Made by a program: the position numbers and the translations under genes
Notes under the pieces: generated by a model
What the model was told of the DNA's origin: nothing
The model's database searches: none
What the model saw: only the letters and a program-made list of their open reading frames with translations
In this document: piece by piece, positions 22,583 through 36,100 of the stretch
Layout: every line of letters begins with the position of its first letter
How positions within the stretch are numbered: position 1 is the first letter of the stretch
DNA from: Mastigias papua
Lineage: Eukaryota > Cnidaria > Scyphozoa > Rhizostomeae > Mastigiidae
Direction of reading: 5' to 3'
DNA length: 64,000 nucleotides
Assembly: GCA_964019165.1 (NCBI GenBank)
Contig: OZ025283.1
Span: forward strand, 11,974,063-12,038,062

Positions 22583-24272
22583 CTGACACGACACCTATGC
22601 TAAAACAACTTGAAGTCCTACCCTTCGCAATAAGCTTCTTATATCAATTACGTTCAAAAGCAATAGCATATAAAAAGAGTACAACAAAGAACAAAATACA
22701 TACAAAAGGGGTTCTTCATCAATAGGTAATTTTGGATCAACTATTAATATGTATATTTAAATCATTAAATTACAAATTCATCTAGTCTGCAATAAAACCA
22801 TGTTAAAATAGAGTTCTCTATAGAAACTTGGTGTTTGGCTGCGAGCTTTGAAATAACTCCATGAGCTGACTACTTGACAAGCGTTAAAACCATAGGCAAG
22901 AGAGCGGCTACAGAAGGTTTAACTATCCTTGCCAATAACGATGTTATTGTCAGCTCGAGAAAATCAATATTTCCTTTCATGGTGTTTTGGTCCTAACGCT
23001 TTGTCTTGAATTCGCTGTTGCAACAGCCACCAAGCTTCAAAGTAATGACACATATTTCTTAAGTTAAAGCCTCTCAATAAAAATAAAAGGTAGATTCTAC
23101 ATCAATATATTTTCAGGTTTAAATAACTAACTATAATATTCAAATCCAGCGTAGAAACCTGTCTAGTTTCAAGCACCTACAAAGTTTTCACTAATATACA
23201 TGGTTCTACACAAACAAACAAACACACACACGCACGCACGCACACACACATATTTATGTATTTATATATATGTGCGTTATTCAACCTCAACTTGAAGAGA
23301 AAATACATGACGTTGACAAAAATATACTTGTAGCATTACCCAATCAATGAATTCTAGCGGAAAAGAAACACGCAGCGGGCAAGCATGATTACTTCAACAT
23401 ATCATAATGCATCACTCCTGATAACATACTTGCAAGAGGGGAGAATGGAGAATGGGTAAGTGGAGGTGCAGTAGACCACATGACAAGGTGATATCATATG
23501 CAGAGATTGCAAAGTTTCTAAGTCTGGTAAAGTCATTCTTTTCCTCTACAGCAGCCCACAAAGAATTATGGCGAAAGGGTGTGATTGGAATTTCCTATTG
23601 TAAGTTTAGGCCGGTACACCTAGCAACTGAATGTAAATTAATCAGACATTCTTTAGTGAAGACATTTTGTAATGATATTTACAATATAAATAAAGAATAA
23701 GATTAAAGATAAAGTCATTAAATCTGTGTTAACCATTTAAATTAGCGTGTCTTATAAATAACGAATTTTCTGTTTTGCTCTCAGTCACTGAGCCAGCTTT
23801 CCATCAAGCATTGTGTCTTTGCATCATCCTACCAAAAATAACAAGTCACAAAGAATCTTCGATCCTTCTTTATGTGTTCGATTTGTTATGGTCGTATTTG
23901 CTTTAAACTGGGTAAAGCTCTCTTCATGCAGCTTATCATTTCTCCATCTGACTGGTAGTCCGAAGCCTGCATCTATACATAACGTAAATATGTGTCGGGG
24001 ACCTCATCGCAGAATATGCAAACATGCATGAAAGCAGGGTCCTATGTACCTGCAAGCAGTATCATCAGAGTTTGACCAATATCCTTCAAATTCTAAAGTG
24101 CATTACTATTTCTCAAACTACCTTTACAACTTCTTAAATAATACAGCACTGTCTCTCTCCATAAAAATGTCCCATGCAATTGTCCATCCGGTTTTGAAAT
24201 CAAATCTAAGTGGCTCTCCATATACAAAACTCTCATTTACAATATTGTCATTTGTTTCTGGTATTACTCCCA
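22583..24272. other. No gene recognised
   Basis: AT-rich sequence. There is a short (AC)n/(CGCA)n microsatellite near 23215-23260. Small plus-strand frames around 23450-24030 lack any recognisable motif or splice support. Confidence 0.35.
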
Positions 24273-26699
24273 TTACTGCCTTATTGAGCAAGCATGGTTG
24301 TGCAGAAGAAAGTCCAGCTGCGTAATCTCATCCCTCATTTCAGTGATTTCCGAGTTTAAGGAATCGTTGCATTTCTCCAATTCATCAACTTGCTAAATAA
24401 ATTGAAGAACAGAGCGTTAGATTCTGCAGAGCAGATACAGGTATTCTCATAGCAACAGAAACTCTTTATTAATTTGAGAAATGGAACAAACACAACAGAA
24501 AAGTTGTTCGTGTAAACCTTTTACTCATTAACTGATAAACCTTTCGAGTATGGCAAACGTACAGGCACGGCGTCGGTATGGCGGCTGAGGGGGCTTCAGC
24601 CCGCCACCTTTTGCTAGCCAGTGTTTTTCGAGACTTTATCAAGGAATTCATTGTTTGTAGCCCCCACCTTTTTATGTGTAGCCCCCTCACTTTCTATTTG
24701 GTAGCACCGTGCCTGACGAAAAAGAAAGAAAGCTTCAACTTTGCAAAAAGCTTTCACTTTCGTCGACTTTAGTATATATAGGCATGTAAACATAAGTATG
24801 TATTACAAGAAAGTAAGGATGTCATGAAAACAATGATGATGAATTAATGATGATGGATGTATGATGAAATAATGCGATAAAAGAAAACACGTTCAGTTTT
24901 CAGGATAATACTAAGCCGAAACATGAATGATTCCTCAGTCCCAATGGCAAACGATTTGTTTGTACAATTACCTTTAACTATACGTTTTTCTGCAACTTTG
25001 CTCGAAATTGAGACTGAGGTTTTCTCATGATTTTCTTGACTCTTAAGGTGTAAACTGGCTAAAGGAGGCTACCATTAATTGTTATTAAAATAGTTGGTCT
25101 TTGTTGTCAAAGATTATCAAAGAAAAGTTTCGATATTTGTAAAAGAGCTCGCAAAGAATGAGCTAATATCCTTTCCTGGCACATAAAAAAGGTGAACTTT
25201 GGAATCTGAGCTTTGGAATTTTCCCAAAATTTCTTGAGATTTTGGCCTTTTGAGCTTCATTTTCTTATAAACCTTTCATGTATAAAAAACACTTGTATCG
25301 CTGCTAGTTTGCTGAGCCTAAATGGGGCAGCTTAGAAGCTCTGGGCGTGGCTTAGAAGCTCCGCTCTGCACTAGTCCATATCTTCTTGGGCTGCAAAAAT
25401 AATTCCATGATAATTTCTTTAATAGATGTGACATACAGTCTTCAGCCAAATTCATTCCTACAAAGTCTCTAACAGCCAAATCTTTTCATTGCTGCAAACG
25501 GTCTTGTTGAGCAACGCCAATCACGTCAAACAGGTTTCGAAAGCATTCTGCCTGGTGATTTTATTGTCAAGTGGATCAAATCTTCAGCACTGCAGACTTC
25601 AGTAAATTTACCAACCAAGGTTAAGATTTACTTTGTACATAGGCTCCAATGTTGTCTATATAATTTCGCAAATAACACAGGCATTCGCCAACCACCATGA
25701 CGTCATGAGCATAAATTAATAAAAATAGAAACCTCCTTCGCAGTTCCGTTATTTCTCGCATCAACAGCCCTACTACCACTATGCGAATGATGACAAAACA
25801 GATATACGAAAAGAAGCAAATAAGTGGGTGATTAAAGGTTGGATAAATAGATGAATGAAATAAACAATTAATCAATTGATTAATAGACTAATGAAAAGCA
25901 TAAAATGAACCAAACATGATTCAGAACGACTGTGAGAACTATGAGAATCTGTTACACTTATCCGTGATATTTCGTGTAAATTTATATTTACCTCTTCCAA
26001 TTGCTTAATTAGTTGTCTTCTCTTCTCTCGACTTCTTTGTGCAGCGAGTCGATTAAGTTCCTTCTTTCGACGCTTTTCGTCGTCCTAAAAGAAAAAACAG
26101 TTATCGATATTATGATAAATCACCCACAAATACTTAGGCCTAAGCTCAATCGCTCAATATATGACAAGCAGTGAATGCATCTAACTCCATAGCTAGAGCT
26201 TCTAAGGGTTTCGTCCCTTCTTCAAAAGACAACGCACTCCCACCCTACATACATCAAAAAGGCGTCATCATCTAGGACATTGTTAACAATGCCACTATAG
26301 GGGAACGGCCCAAATGCTAGCCCCCAACCCCCCAAATTAATATCAAAATCGAACTAATCTCCAGTCGTCTAGGCCATTCTTTGCGTTGCACTAAAACTCT
26401 CTATCCTAGCCTCTATAAACACACCTTTCATCATTTCAGGCCCCTTCTGCGCAGTTGCCCCTTTAGTCGACATTTTTAAAAAAAATTGTTCTGTCATTAT
26501 CATTATTATGAGATCGAATCAACGATACCTCGACAATTTGTCCATCTTGTTCTCGTTCTCCTTTCTCTTCTTTAATTACATATTGTCTATTATCATTTTG
26601 AGGAAATGAAAATGTGTCGTCAGAAAACGTTGGCGTCTTCATCACTATAGATGATGTGGGCATGTCCTTCTTCGACAATGTAGCTTTGCTTGTACTCAT
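24273..26699 (-). CDS. Small bZIP transcription factor (Fos/ATF3/BATF type), three exons
   Basis: Exons 26699-26529, 26084-25992 and 24392-24273 join in phase 0 at both junctions, giving 127 aa, close to vertebrate BATF in length. Exon 2 carries the DNA-binding basic region: RRKKELNRLAAQRSREKRR contains the N-x2-AA-x2-S-R signature (N68, R76). Exon 3 continues the zipper with heptad residues L, L, L, M, L, H and ends FLLHNHACSIRQ. A final heptad His followed by Cys is characteristic of Fos, ATF3/JDP2 and BATF zippers. It should bind AP-1/CRE-like DNA as a dimer in the nucleus. The ATG at 26699 follows an apparent acceptor (GACTTTTAG), so a 5' UTR exon is likely; an in-frame ATG at 26711 is the alternative. 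The subfamily is not resolved. Confidence 0.85.
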
Positions 26700-26711
26700 T
26701 CTAAAAGTCAA

Positions 26712-29700
26712 AATTCACTTTTTAATTTACGTGCAAGTAAAGAAAAATCCTGACTTTTTAAATACCTCTTTCAAGAGCCTCTAAGAAAGTTTACGGTAAA
26801 GCGCAGAAAATTCTGAGAAGATCGAACAGGTAAAGGAAAATTCATCAGTACCCTGTGTAATCACTAATAGTTTGTCTTCTATAACAATAAAGTAGTTCCA
26901 CAGGGTTAATACCTTTCTGTGGTTTAAGACTTAAGGTACAGTCCCTATCTTCAGCAATAGACTTTACAAATCAGCTAGAACTCTCATACTTTGATCATGC
27001 ACACTTTTCCCATACCATTTTAATACTCGTTTCATATATTATGACAAAGCACCAGAACGAGGAAATGCTTGACTGAGGCTGTGGTGTGAATTTCGATGTT
27101 TGAGGCCACTGCATTGAAAAGCCAGTGGACGAAAATCCCAAAGAAGCGTTGACCCAATCTTTGTTGGGAAGAGACTAAGACATTATGAAATAGGTCGGGA
27201 ACCAACCCTGTGGTATTCCAGATTCCTAGGAAATCTGGCAAATGTGTTGAAGAATTCACTGGCAGCTAGCCTCGCAAACACCTCAGGGTATACCCATGAT
27301 GTTATGGTAATTCCCTCAAATTCTCCAAAGACACCGCTTACTAGAATTTATCTATAGGGAAACTTGAGGGACTCTACTGCGTCCCAGAAAGGAAATCTAA
27401 ACTTGAAATGAACTAACTTAACATTTACGGTAGCCCAAAGTGTCAAGATTGATAATTCACCAGCTGGTTTTCTCAGCTGCCGCACTTTGCTACTTTCTTC
27501 AGCATGTTGTTTGCACAATTTCCATGGGTCCTGTCCCATGTAAGCGATGCCATTGATATTACCTGCAGGCCCATTTTTTCCATTTAGTTTATACGTAGTT
27601 TCTGAACTTGTAACAACAATTCTTTGGCGATGTCTACATCCATCAGAATAAAACGGCACTTAAAAAGCATTCCTTGACAAGGTTTGGTACAAAGATTTAA
27701 GCCAATTAAGCACTAGCTCAACAAGAGCACATAAAATCTTTCAAAACAAGTGGTCTACACCAACAAGAGAGCGAGAACAGGACTAATACATTGAAGATAA
27801 GCGATTCATCTTGATTAAATACCAATCGTAAGTTCTGAAATCGCATGATTTGCGATGACCCCTCCCCCCCCCCCCGGTTAGCTAGTCACCCTGTCAGAAT
27901 ATTGACCTTAGATCTAACTAGCTATCAAATATACGGATTATAGCATTATTTTCATTTTAAAGGAGCTCAATACGACAAATCATTTTCAGCATTCATCTCT
28001 CTTGGCTCAATGTTTTTAATGGAGAACTCCCATCCTTCCAAAGCTAAGTTCACTGCTTTGCAGAATGGTAACATCGACACTCGACACTCGATCGCCCACT
28101 GTGCCAGCATGCTCCTACACCAAACCATAGGAAAACGTTCCTAACGACAAATTGCGAAACAGTGTTGAAGCTACAAAGCTTTCAAGCAAAGAGTGTGGAA
28201 GCCCGATAAATATGAACAGTGATTGTTGAAGAATGCCTAGGCCATGCCAGGTGTACGATGAAAAGTCCATTGAAGCGCTTTGTCAACGCATGAATGTCAT
28301 TAATTATTAAGCGTATCATCGTGCACAAATATTACGACAAGTGAAAATGATTAAAAATCTCCATTTTATGAGACGTTACACCCCTTGCAGATATTTCACA
28401 TCGTTTGAAATGTTGCGTTTATCAATAAAGAACGTCTGATGTAAAATCCGGTACCAAGGTAGGCCATAACTGCGCTTTCCTCCGATTGTGATAAAGCGTG
28501 ATTAAAACGGAAGCCGCTCATCCATTCCAACGCAAGTGAAACCGACAAGGAGACGCCTTATTTGTCTTGACTGATTATGGGTAGAAAGAAGGAATGTCCA
28601 CCTTAAATTAAGAGACAATGATGCTTGCAGAAAACTGACATTAACAAAATTTTTTGAATTCTTGGAAAAATATTTCGAATATCAGAGTGAGGATACTTCT
28701 CCTACCTAGCGAGGCCGATCTAGGGATTTTTAGTTCCATGCCAAACAAGAACAATAGATCAAAATAAAGAGTGGAGTAAACTTTATGTCTGACAGCACGA
28801 ATCGAAAAAACAATGATCATGATGGATGTAACTGTAAGATGCGAGTCAATCAAACCAAACTTACCAATGACGAGTTGCCACTGACAACTCTCACTCTTAG
28901 TATTGCTACTTTTTCCAAAAGTGAAACTCCGTTTATTCTCTGTTTGAAGATAACGCCGCTTACTCGGGACCAACCGACCTATTCTACCATGCTTCGAATC
29001 AGCTTTGTTGCATGTCTGTCTTAACAAGCCTTTTACCGTCTCGTATGACGTATGTCGTCCTACACAAGTATCCAACTACGTCAGCCTATTTTTAGCTTCA
29101 CCCATTCAAAGCTCAACGACAGCCTACTATTCTCCTATTATGGTTTATTATCAACACTGCTCAAATAAAGACACCAGATTGTATTGTTACTAGGAACACC
29201 AAAGATCTAGCGGCTTTCGCCCAAGCCTCAAGCCGCTATTCTTTGGGGTTATAGTATCCCTAACCAAAATCTCACATAAACTTTTTGTAATAGGCCTATG
29301 AGAAACAAACTGTCAGCTTCCAGCCTGGAAGTTTCTTACTTTTTGTTAAATCCAGCCTGAAATTTTCCATATATGTTTCGTAAAATTCTTGACATTTCCT
29401 ATAACAACAAGATAACTGTGATATGAGTTTAATTTAAAGCACTTGACATATAGATGCTGTTTTTAATATTTTTCCAGTTTAGTAAAACATTTTCTTGCAA
29501 AAACAGGGTTTTCAAGTTTACTCTTGAGGTTCAGCCTGCCCGTTTCTTTAAACTTTTCCATACGTTTTGGCTGATCTAAGCTTCACGTTTTTATATACTT
29601 GTTTCTTATTTAAAATTCGTGTATATTACAATGCAACCTTTCAACGAATAAAATCCTAGTTGAATCATTGTATCAGAGAAGAAACAGCCGGGAGGGAGGC

Positions 29701-31595
29701 AATGAGGGTACGCCCCCCCAGATGTTTCAAATTTTTTTAATAAGTGCCCATAGATTGTTCAAATCTGTCATTTATCTAGCTTGTAAGAAAAACTAGAAGG
29801 CTTTAGCAAGTTCAAGAGCTTATATTGATGCATATCAAGTTATATTCCACAATATATTATCAAATCTGAACTGCTCTTCTCTGTTGGTACAAAAATATAT
29901 ATTAGCATAACTTGTAATGCGGTGGCACGCGTTGGTGTGACTTTTAAAATGTACGGTGTGGCACAAGTGCTTTTCAAACTCCTCTGCTCCTCACCTCTTA
30001 CTTCTCTGCATGATGTAAGACGTTCTCTAGAGTAAATGCAAAAATATACCAAGCGGTCATTTTACCATGATTTTATTTGATTGTTCGAAATCAGATATAT
30101 TGGTTAGTTGTCCAATACTAAATGAAGCCTCTTCAATATGATTACAAACTAGGTAACTTATGACACACAATCAACATAGGTTGTTCACCAAAATGAGCCA
30201 ATCTCTCTTGAAAGAGTTGTGTTTGTCCAATCTGCCCCACACTGATTTTCCTAAGCCTTGCCCATGAGTTGCAAATAGGCACATTTCAAGAATCTGAGTG
30301 CACTCTTTTAATATTTGTAAGGACTGGGGGGCACGTGCCCTCAGTGCCCCTGATTCCCATTTCCTTGTAAGAATGCACCTTTAATCAAGAGATTTGGAAA
30401 ACCAAATGAAATTACTGCTATGGGTTAATATCGACAAGTAGACGACCGACACTCATTTGACTCGATTAAACAGAACCTAGATACCAGCATTCAGTCATCT
30501 GCTTTTTTTCACCTTTTTTAGATTCAAAGTACATTGTAAGAGATCTTAAGACGTTAAGACAAATCTGAACACTCTAAAAATATATCCGTTATGACGTCAA
30601 ACTTCTTAAGCCTATTGTAGACTTGATCACTGATCGGATAATTAGTTTCTAATGTTCATATCGGCCCGTAGGCAGTGCTCAAGGGTAGCCCTGTACAGAG
30701 AAGGAGATTCTCAAAGAACATGCCCTTTTGGGCCGGGCCCTTCAGTAAAGCGAGCGTGCAGTAAAATATACAACTTACGGGCGAGGAACAAACTTGATAT
30801 GGCACAACAATGAACTAAGACATGCTGGAAGCCCCCATCTCCTCAAAAGCCTTTCTCCTCGAATCCGGAAGACTTACAAAATGATGAAGGAGTGCACTGG
30901 GAGGACATGTTCCCCATTTTCTCCCCCCCCCGTTGAGGTGCCCTAGCAATGCGGGGGCAGGTAGGGCCTAACTAGTGACTCAAATTCATAACTCTACACT
31001 TATATCTCTCTGGTTTCTTCATTGAGGGTCTGAAGCGCTAATGGAAGAACATATGGAAGTCATACCTGTCATTTGGCAGTAATGTGTGATGCGCAGTGTT
31101 CGCAGTCAAAGCGCGCATATAAGGACGCACACTCAAATTCTTTCCAAAACTGGAAATATGCCTTATTTGTTGTTATCCTCGTTTGCGCTTTCACTGCATA
31201 ACCATATTTGATTTGCAGTCCATTTAATAGAGATTACTTTGATATAAATATTATTATACTAGTCCGTAGAAAAGTGTCGTCTTTTTTCATTTTGTTTTTG
31301 CAAGCTCATAGCCAAATGTTGAATAGATTTATATGCGGATCGAATTTGCGGATCGGTGAAGTTACGGAATACCTCGGTTACACGAAATTAGTTACCGATA
31401 CGAGGCCATAACCACCGAAAGCACAGGAGTTACAAAATTCTCGTTCGAATGGTGTTTAAGTTAAGGTGAAGTGTGTGAAAAAAGTTCCGTCTTTTTAGCG
31501 TTGAAGTTGAAGGGGAATGATTTCTATGTTGAACTTTTGCAAAGTGACACTCGCTCGCGCTGTTGGTGTTTTTTTCCAACTTGGATTTTGTGGGA
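26712..31595. other. Intergenic, no firm gene
   Basis: The minus strand is open at 27348-27658, 27032-27259 and 28641-29075, but none matches a known family or is flanked by convincing partner exons. A poly-C run lies near 27865. GC-rich snippets like GGGGGGCACGTGCCC (near 30330) recur and look repeat-derived. The segment 31450-31595 is upstream of the transposase-like gene. Confidence 0.35.
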
Positions 31596-34500
31596 ATGAA
31601 TAATGATGAAGGATCGTCTTCAAGGGATGGCCGAGGAAGATTTACGTATCGGAATGCCGATGAACCTCAATTTTTCATCCAAGAAATTAACCAGTAACTA
31701 CTCTATTGATCACTTATCCTCTGCTACTTGAATTTAGCAACGGCTTCACTAACATTATTGGACTCTGATGGAAAATTACATGTGCTTGTTAATTTTGTAG
31801 CTCTTATCGGGTCAGTTCAAAAATACGTCATGCCTTGGGAGGTGTACATCGAATGACGGGTTGTTACAGCTTTTTAGGGCGAGGAGCTGTTGAAAAACCG
31901 CGAAGTCACGCTCCAATTATCTGAGCATGTTATTTTTGTCAATTCTTGTTTTTCTTCAGATATATATTTCTGAAAAATGAAGTTCATATAGCTTTTTGGA
32001 TATGCGTGCTGCAAAAGATGCACACACTTGCTGGTTTTTGTGCATATGCTCTTTGGAATAGCTAAAAATTTGCCCCAGTCATTGTTATCACGTATTGTGA
32101 CATAACAGTGGAAGGGGGTTGCATTTCTGGTTGTTTTGTGATACTGCATTATAATGGTAAGGGAGGAATCAAAATCCTTCTAGATTCGCATGACTTATTT
32201 TTTGAATGCTCCCTCTCCTGAAGCTCACTTTTTGTAAATTCGTGGAAAATGGATAGATCAATTACTATCATAATTATGGTGCAATTTGTCATTTTCTCTG
32301 TTATTTGTCTCAGTTCTCTTGGCCCTTCTTGTGTCCCTTTCATGGACATGTGTAAGCCTCACTGTCCTAAATAGCACACACACTGATTCCTTTATTTCAA
32401 AACTGTCATGTATTGTAATTTGGGCCCTGGCATATTGTACTACCAGAATAAGCCTTAGAATGAGCCAGCACTGGTTTTATTCCATTTTTATCTTGCTAAA
32501 GTGAAAACTCTGCTTTTTTCTGTAAGTCAAGTGTCAGTAATAGACTACCTGCAATAGCAGAGTTTGAACCTGTGTTGTTTGAAAATTTAGACATAAAATT
32601 TTGCATGTCTTTCATAGATTATTCCTTATTGTCAAATCTAGTAACCATTATCTTAGGTATTTGATGTTCAGAATCTCTATGGAAAGAAAGAGACAATCAA
32701 AAAATATTGATTATGCAACAATAGTTGAAATTGTGCAAGAAATTTTCATAGAAGCTAAATTAGATGTTATTTCAACTGAAAGAATAGTAAGTTGTATAAG
32801 GAAGAAAATACATCAGCTGTTATCAATAGGAGTAAAACAAAAGAAATCTGGAGGGCGACAGTATGGAGTCTTTTTGGACAGGCTTAAGGCCTCAACACCT
32901 TATAAATTGAAAGTATATGTACATGAAACAGACAAGTTTAAGCTATTGAAAAGGAATGAAGAGCTTGCCATGGAAAAGCAAAGCCTTGAGCAAGAGCTAA
33001 AAGTGTCTCGTGATCTAATGGAAAAGCTGCAAGACGACCTAGACAATGCAAACGAATCTGCAGGCTTTTGGAAGAAAAGATTCAAAAGCATTGTTAGACA
33101 GCAAATAAGGCAAACAAGAGAGAGAAAGAGGCTTAAAAGGAAAGGTTATAGTGAATACTCAGAGAGAAGCAAATATAGAATTAAAAATGAGATAAAGGAA
33201 GAATGCCAGTCAGCCTTAAATTTTCTTGGCTTATTTGACCTAGTGCCATATCAAGTGAAATTTTATGACCCCATAGGGGAAATATTTGATTCTTTTTCAT
33301 TAATTGATGAAGAGGAGTTCAACCATAACTTTTTGGGTCAAGATGAAATGGATAGTGAAAATAGTGATCAGTTGGATGAAATTAATATGTTACTCTATGT
33401 GAAGGATAAATTTAACATTTCAAATACAGCTTGGCAGGAGCTTTCTATAATTTCTGGAGGCCTACCATCTGCATATAGCTTGAAAAAACGGATTGATTCC
33501 TTAAATAAACATTGGCAGATTTCCTCCACACCTGGTGATTCAGTTGGTGTTCAAGTGAAGATTGAGGATAGCCTCAAGGACCAAGCCAAAAGACTACTAG
33601 AAGAAAATAAGATTGAGCCAAATGAGACTCTTCAGATAAAATTAAGTGGAGATGGAACAAGAATAGGCAAAAGGTTGCAATTGTTCAATTTTACCTACTC
33701 AATCATCAATGAGGGAAAGTGTGCTGCAACTGAGAAAGGAAACTATATTCTTGCAATAGTGAGGACAAAGGATGATTATAGAGGTATAAGAGATTCCCTC
33801 AAAGATATAATACAGGAGGTTGCAAGTCTATCATATGTAATAGTTGCAGATAACACCTTGAATTTGGAATTCTTTCTTGGGGGTGACTGGAAGTTTTTAG
33901 CAACAGTCTGTGGAATTGGTCCAGCCAACCAGAATTTTGCTTGTATATGGTGCCTCTGCCCAAAGTCTTTAAGACATGATACATCAAAATTGTGGCCACT
34001 CAATGATGAGCCATCAAATGGTTCAAGAACAATTGAATCAATACAGAAAGATTCAAAAGGTAGGAAGAACAATTGTCAAAATGAACCACTTTTTGCCTGC
34101 ATAAAGATGGATCATGTCATAATAGACACTTTACATCTATTTCTCAGGATCTGTGATGTACTGATTGAAAATCTCATCATAGAGTTGAGAAGGGCAGATG
34201 CTATAGAAAATAGAGTCTCGCGTGGTACTGTCAATTTGACGAAATGTCCTCACATGGAAAGGTACATGCATTTTCTTAATTCCTTGAACATCCCATTTAC
34301 TTGGTCAGTTAATCGGGATACAGGCAAGTTGCAATACAGAGACCTAACAGGGCCTGAGAAAATGCAAGTGATTGAAAACATTAGCATAAAAGAATTACTC
34401 CCATCTTATAATGATGCTGAGACAGTTCAATCTGTTTGGAAGAAATTCCTCCTCCTCTATACTAACATGCGACAAACATTTCATAAACATGAGGAAATAG

Positions 34501-34931
34501 ATGCATTTTCTCAATCTGTTTGCACATGGATTCAAGATTTCTTGAGCATTTATCAGACCATAGATGTCACACCCTATATGCATGCTTTTTGCTGTCATGT
34601 TCCACAGTTTCTAAGGCTCTATGGAAACATTGAATATTTTAACCAGCAAGGTCTTGAAAAGTACAATGACCAGGCCTCTAAGGACTATTTTAGGTCCACA
34701 AATCACAGAAACAGGGAGGCCCTTAATCAACTGTTTCTGAAGAAACACAGAATACAGTTTTTTGAGGCAAGAGGAGCAGAAAGAGTTAAAGGTAGTTACT
34801 GCTGCAGAAACTGTGGAGAGATGGGGCATTCTTTTAAGAAGTGCACCAACAAATGCACAACATGTGGGGTAGCTGTTTGCCTTACACATCTTTTCAAGGT
34901 TGATGGAAAATGGAAGAAAGGCTGTAAATAA
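31596..34931 (+). CDS. DDE-transposase-like protein with coiled coil and C-terminal zinc knuckle, two exons
   Basis: Exon 1 is 31596-31693 (ATG, ends with two bases of a codon; donor GTAACT). Exon 2 is 32672-34931 (acceptor TTGATGTTCAG, supplies the third base). Total 785 aa. Residues about 119-179 are a coiled coil rich in K and E. An RNase H-like core follows: LSGDGTRIG (D360) on a first strand, FFLGGDWKFL (D437), a CIWCLC zinc pair, a DHVIIDTLHLFL motif and QQGLEKYND (E695), a candidate D-D-E triad. The C-terminus has a CCHC-type knuckle (CRNCGEMGHSFKKC) and further Cys pairs. Similar proteins are, from memory, common and unclassified in cnidarian genomes. No terminal inverted repeats were found around it, so it may be domesticated or an old copy. 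The frame is fully intact. Confidence 0.75.
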
Positions 34932-35088
34932 ATCCTATAAGCTGAACTTCCATGTGACTACATAAACAGATTTTCATTCCTTACTTTATGCATGCAATTT
35001 ACGTTCTGTTTTCAAAAAGCTTCTTAACTACCCTTTGTATACTATTGAAAAATTTCTATGTCTTTGTTTATGGTGAAAATGCAAAATA

Positions 35089-35814
35089 CTACTGTAAAAA
35101 TAACTCCTTGTATTTGGCAGCATTTCCAGTTCCCCTTACAAAGCTAAAAACAAACAAAAGTTCTTGTTCATATTTATATGGGAGAAATCTATCACCAACT
35201 GGTATAAAGTCATCGAGTGGAGGCCTCCTATGAATCCAAAAACAGACAGTTCCGTCAACAACATAACCAAAATCCCCGAAATGATTTTTAACTCTAACAT
35301 TCCATCTCCTCCCAAGTAAACTATCAAGCTCTTCATTTTGAAAACATTTGCGTTTGCTTAATCTGGTACCATCATCAGGGGTACCAATGGTTGAGAAAAA
35401 ATTTTCATAAACATCTGGATCGATAATCATCTCAATTCTGCCTTCTGGATCATTTCTCCTTCCAGACCCAAGTTGTCTTTTAATATGAAGACACAATGAT
35501 GCACAGAATTTGTTGCATCGCTCAGCTAATGTAGACTCGCGTTGTACAGGCAGCCTTTCATATTTTGCTATCGGAAATTCTTCGTCTTCAGCAATGGCTT
35601 TCCATTCATCAAATTTCTCTTCATATCCAATAAAATGCACCTTTATACGCTTAGATGTAGAGTCAATTTCTTTAATTTCAATATCATACAAATTTGTATC
35701 AGCTTCTACCTTTCTGTTGGATACTTTTTGAATAGTTATCGACTCAGAACTTGCTTCAGAGCCGAAGCGCTCAACTGGCCTGCGACTACGCTGAGATTTG
35801 CGAATGGAAGCCAT
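35089..35814 (-). CDS. Chromo-barrel / tudor-knot protein, convergent with the transposase-like gene
   Basis: Single exon, 241 aa, starting MASIRKSQRSRRP. Residues about 42-80 (YDIEIKEID, then KVHFIGYEEKFDEW) match the chromo-barrel/tudor-knot pattern of MRG15, MOF and MSL3, which reads methylated histone tails or binds nucleic acid. The remainder (DPEGRIEM, then LGRRWNVRVKNHFGDFGYVV, then VFSFVRGTG) is an unnamed conserved-looking domain. It ends 157 bp from the stop of the 785-aa gene in tail-to-tail orientation. I recall comparable chromo-type proteins accompanying this transposase-like family, so a chromatin-targeting partner is plausible; that is inference. Confidence 0.7.
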   Translation of the reverse strand: MASIRKSQRSRRPVERFGSEASSESITIQKVSNRKVEADTNLYDIEIKEIDSTSKRIKVHFIGYEEKFDEWKAIAEDEEFPIAKYERLPVQRESTLAERCNKFCASLCLHIKRQLGSGRRNDPEGRIEMIIDPDVYENFFSTIGTPDDGTRLSKRKCFQNEELDSLLGRRWNVRVKNHFGDFGYVVDGTVCFWIHRRPPLDDFIPVGDRFLPYKYEQELLFVFSFVRGTGNAAKYKELFLQ

Positions 35815-36100
35815 TGCTGAAAATAAGAACAGCCGTGGGGTGCGCAGTTCATGCGCACCAGTTCAAGTTTTTACTTAGTCGCTGGAGTTGTGACACAAGG
35901 TAACAACAATAAGTTTCATATGAGTTAACGCTTCTAAAACATTTTGATGAATTAAAATATATCTTGTCATTAACTGTTAACCAGAAGGATTATAGTAGAA
36001 AGCATTCTTGATTCTCGAGGAGAGATGCACTTCTGGTGTAACAGATACTTGACATCCATGCTCCCTTGCAAATCCAGTTCAGCAGTGTACAGGCCAGTTA

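Noticed and set aside
27348..27658. 103-codon minus-strand frame with a possible phase-1 symmetric exon at 27563-27658
   Set aside because: Composition looks coding, but no neighbouring exons or domain could be found to support a gene.
28641..29075. 144-codon open minus-strand frame
   Set aside because: No recognisable family, hydrophobic patches without pattern, and no splice partners; likely chance.
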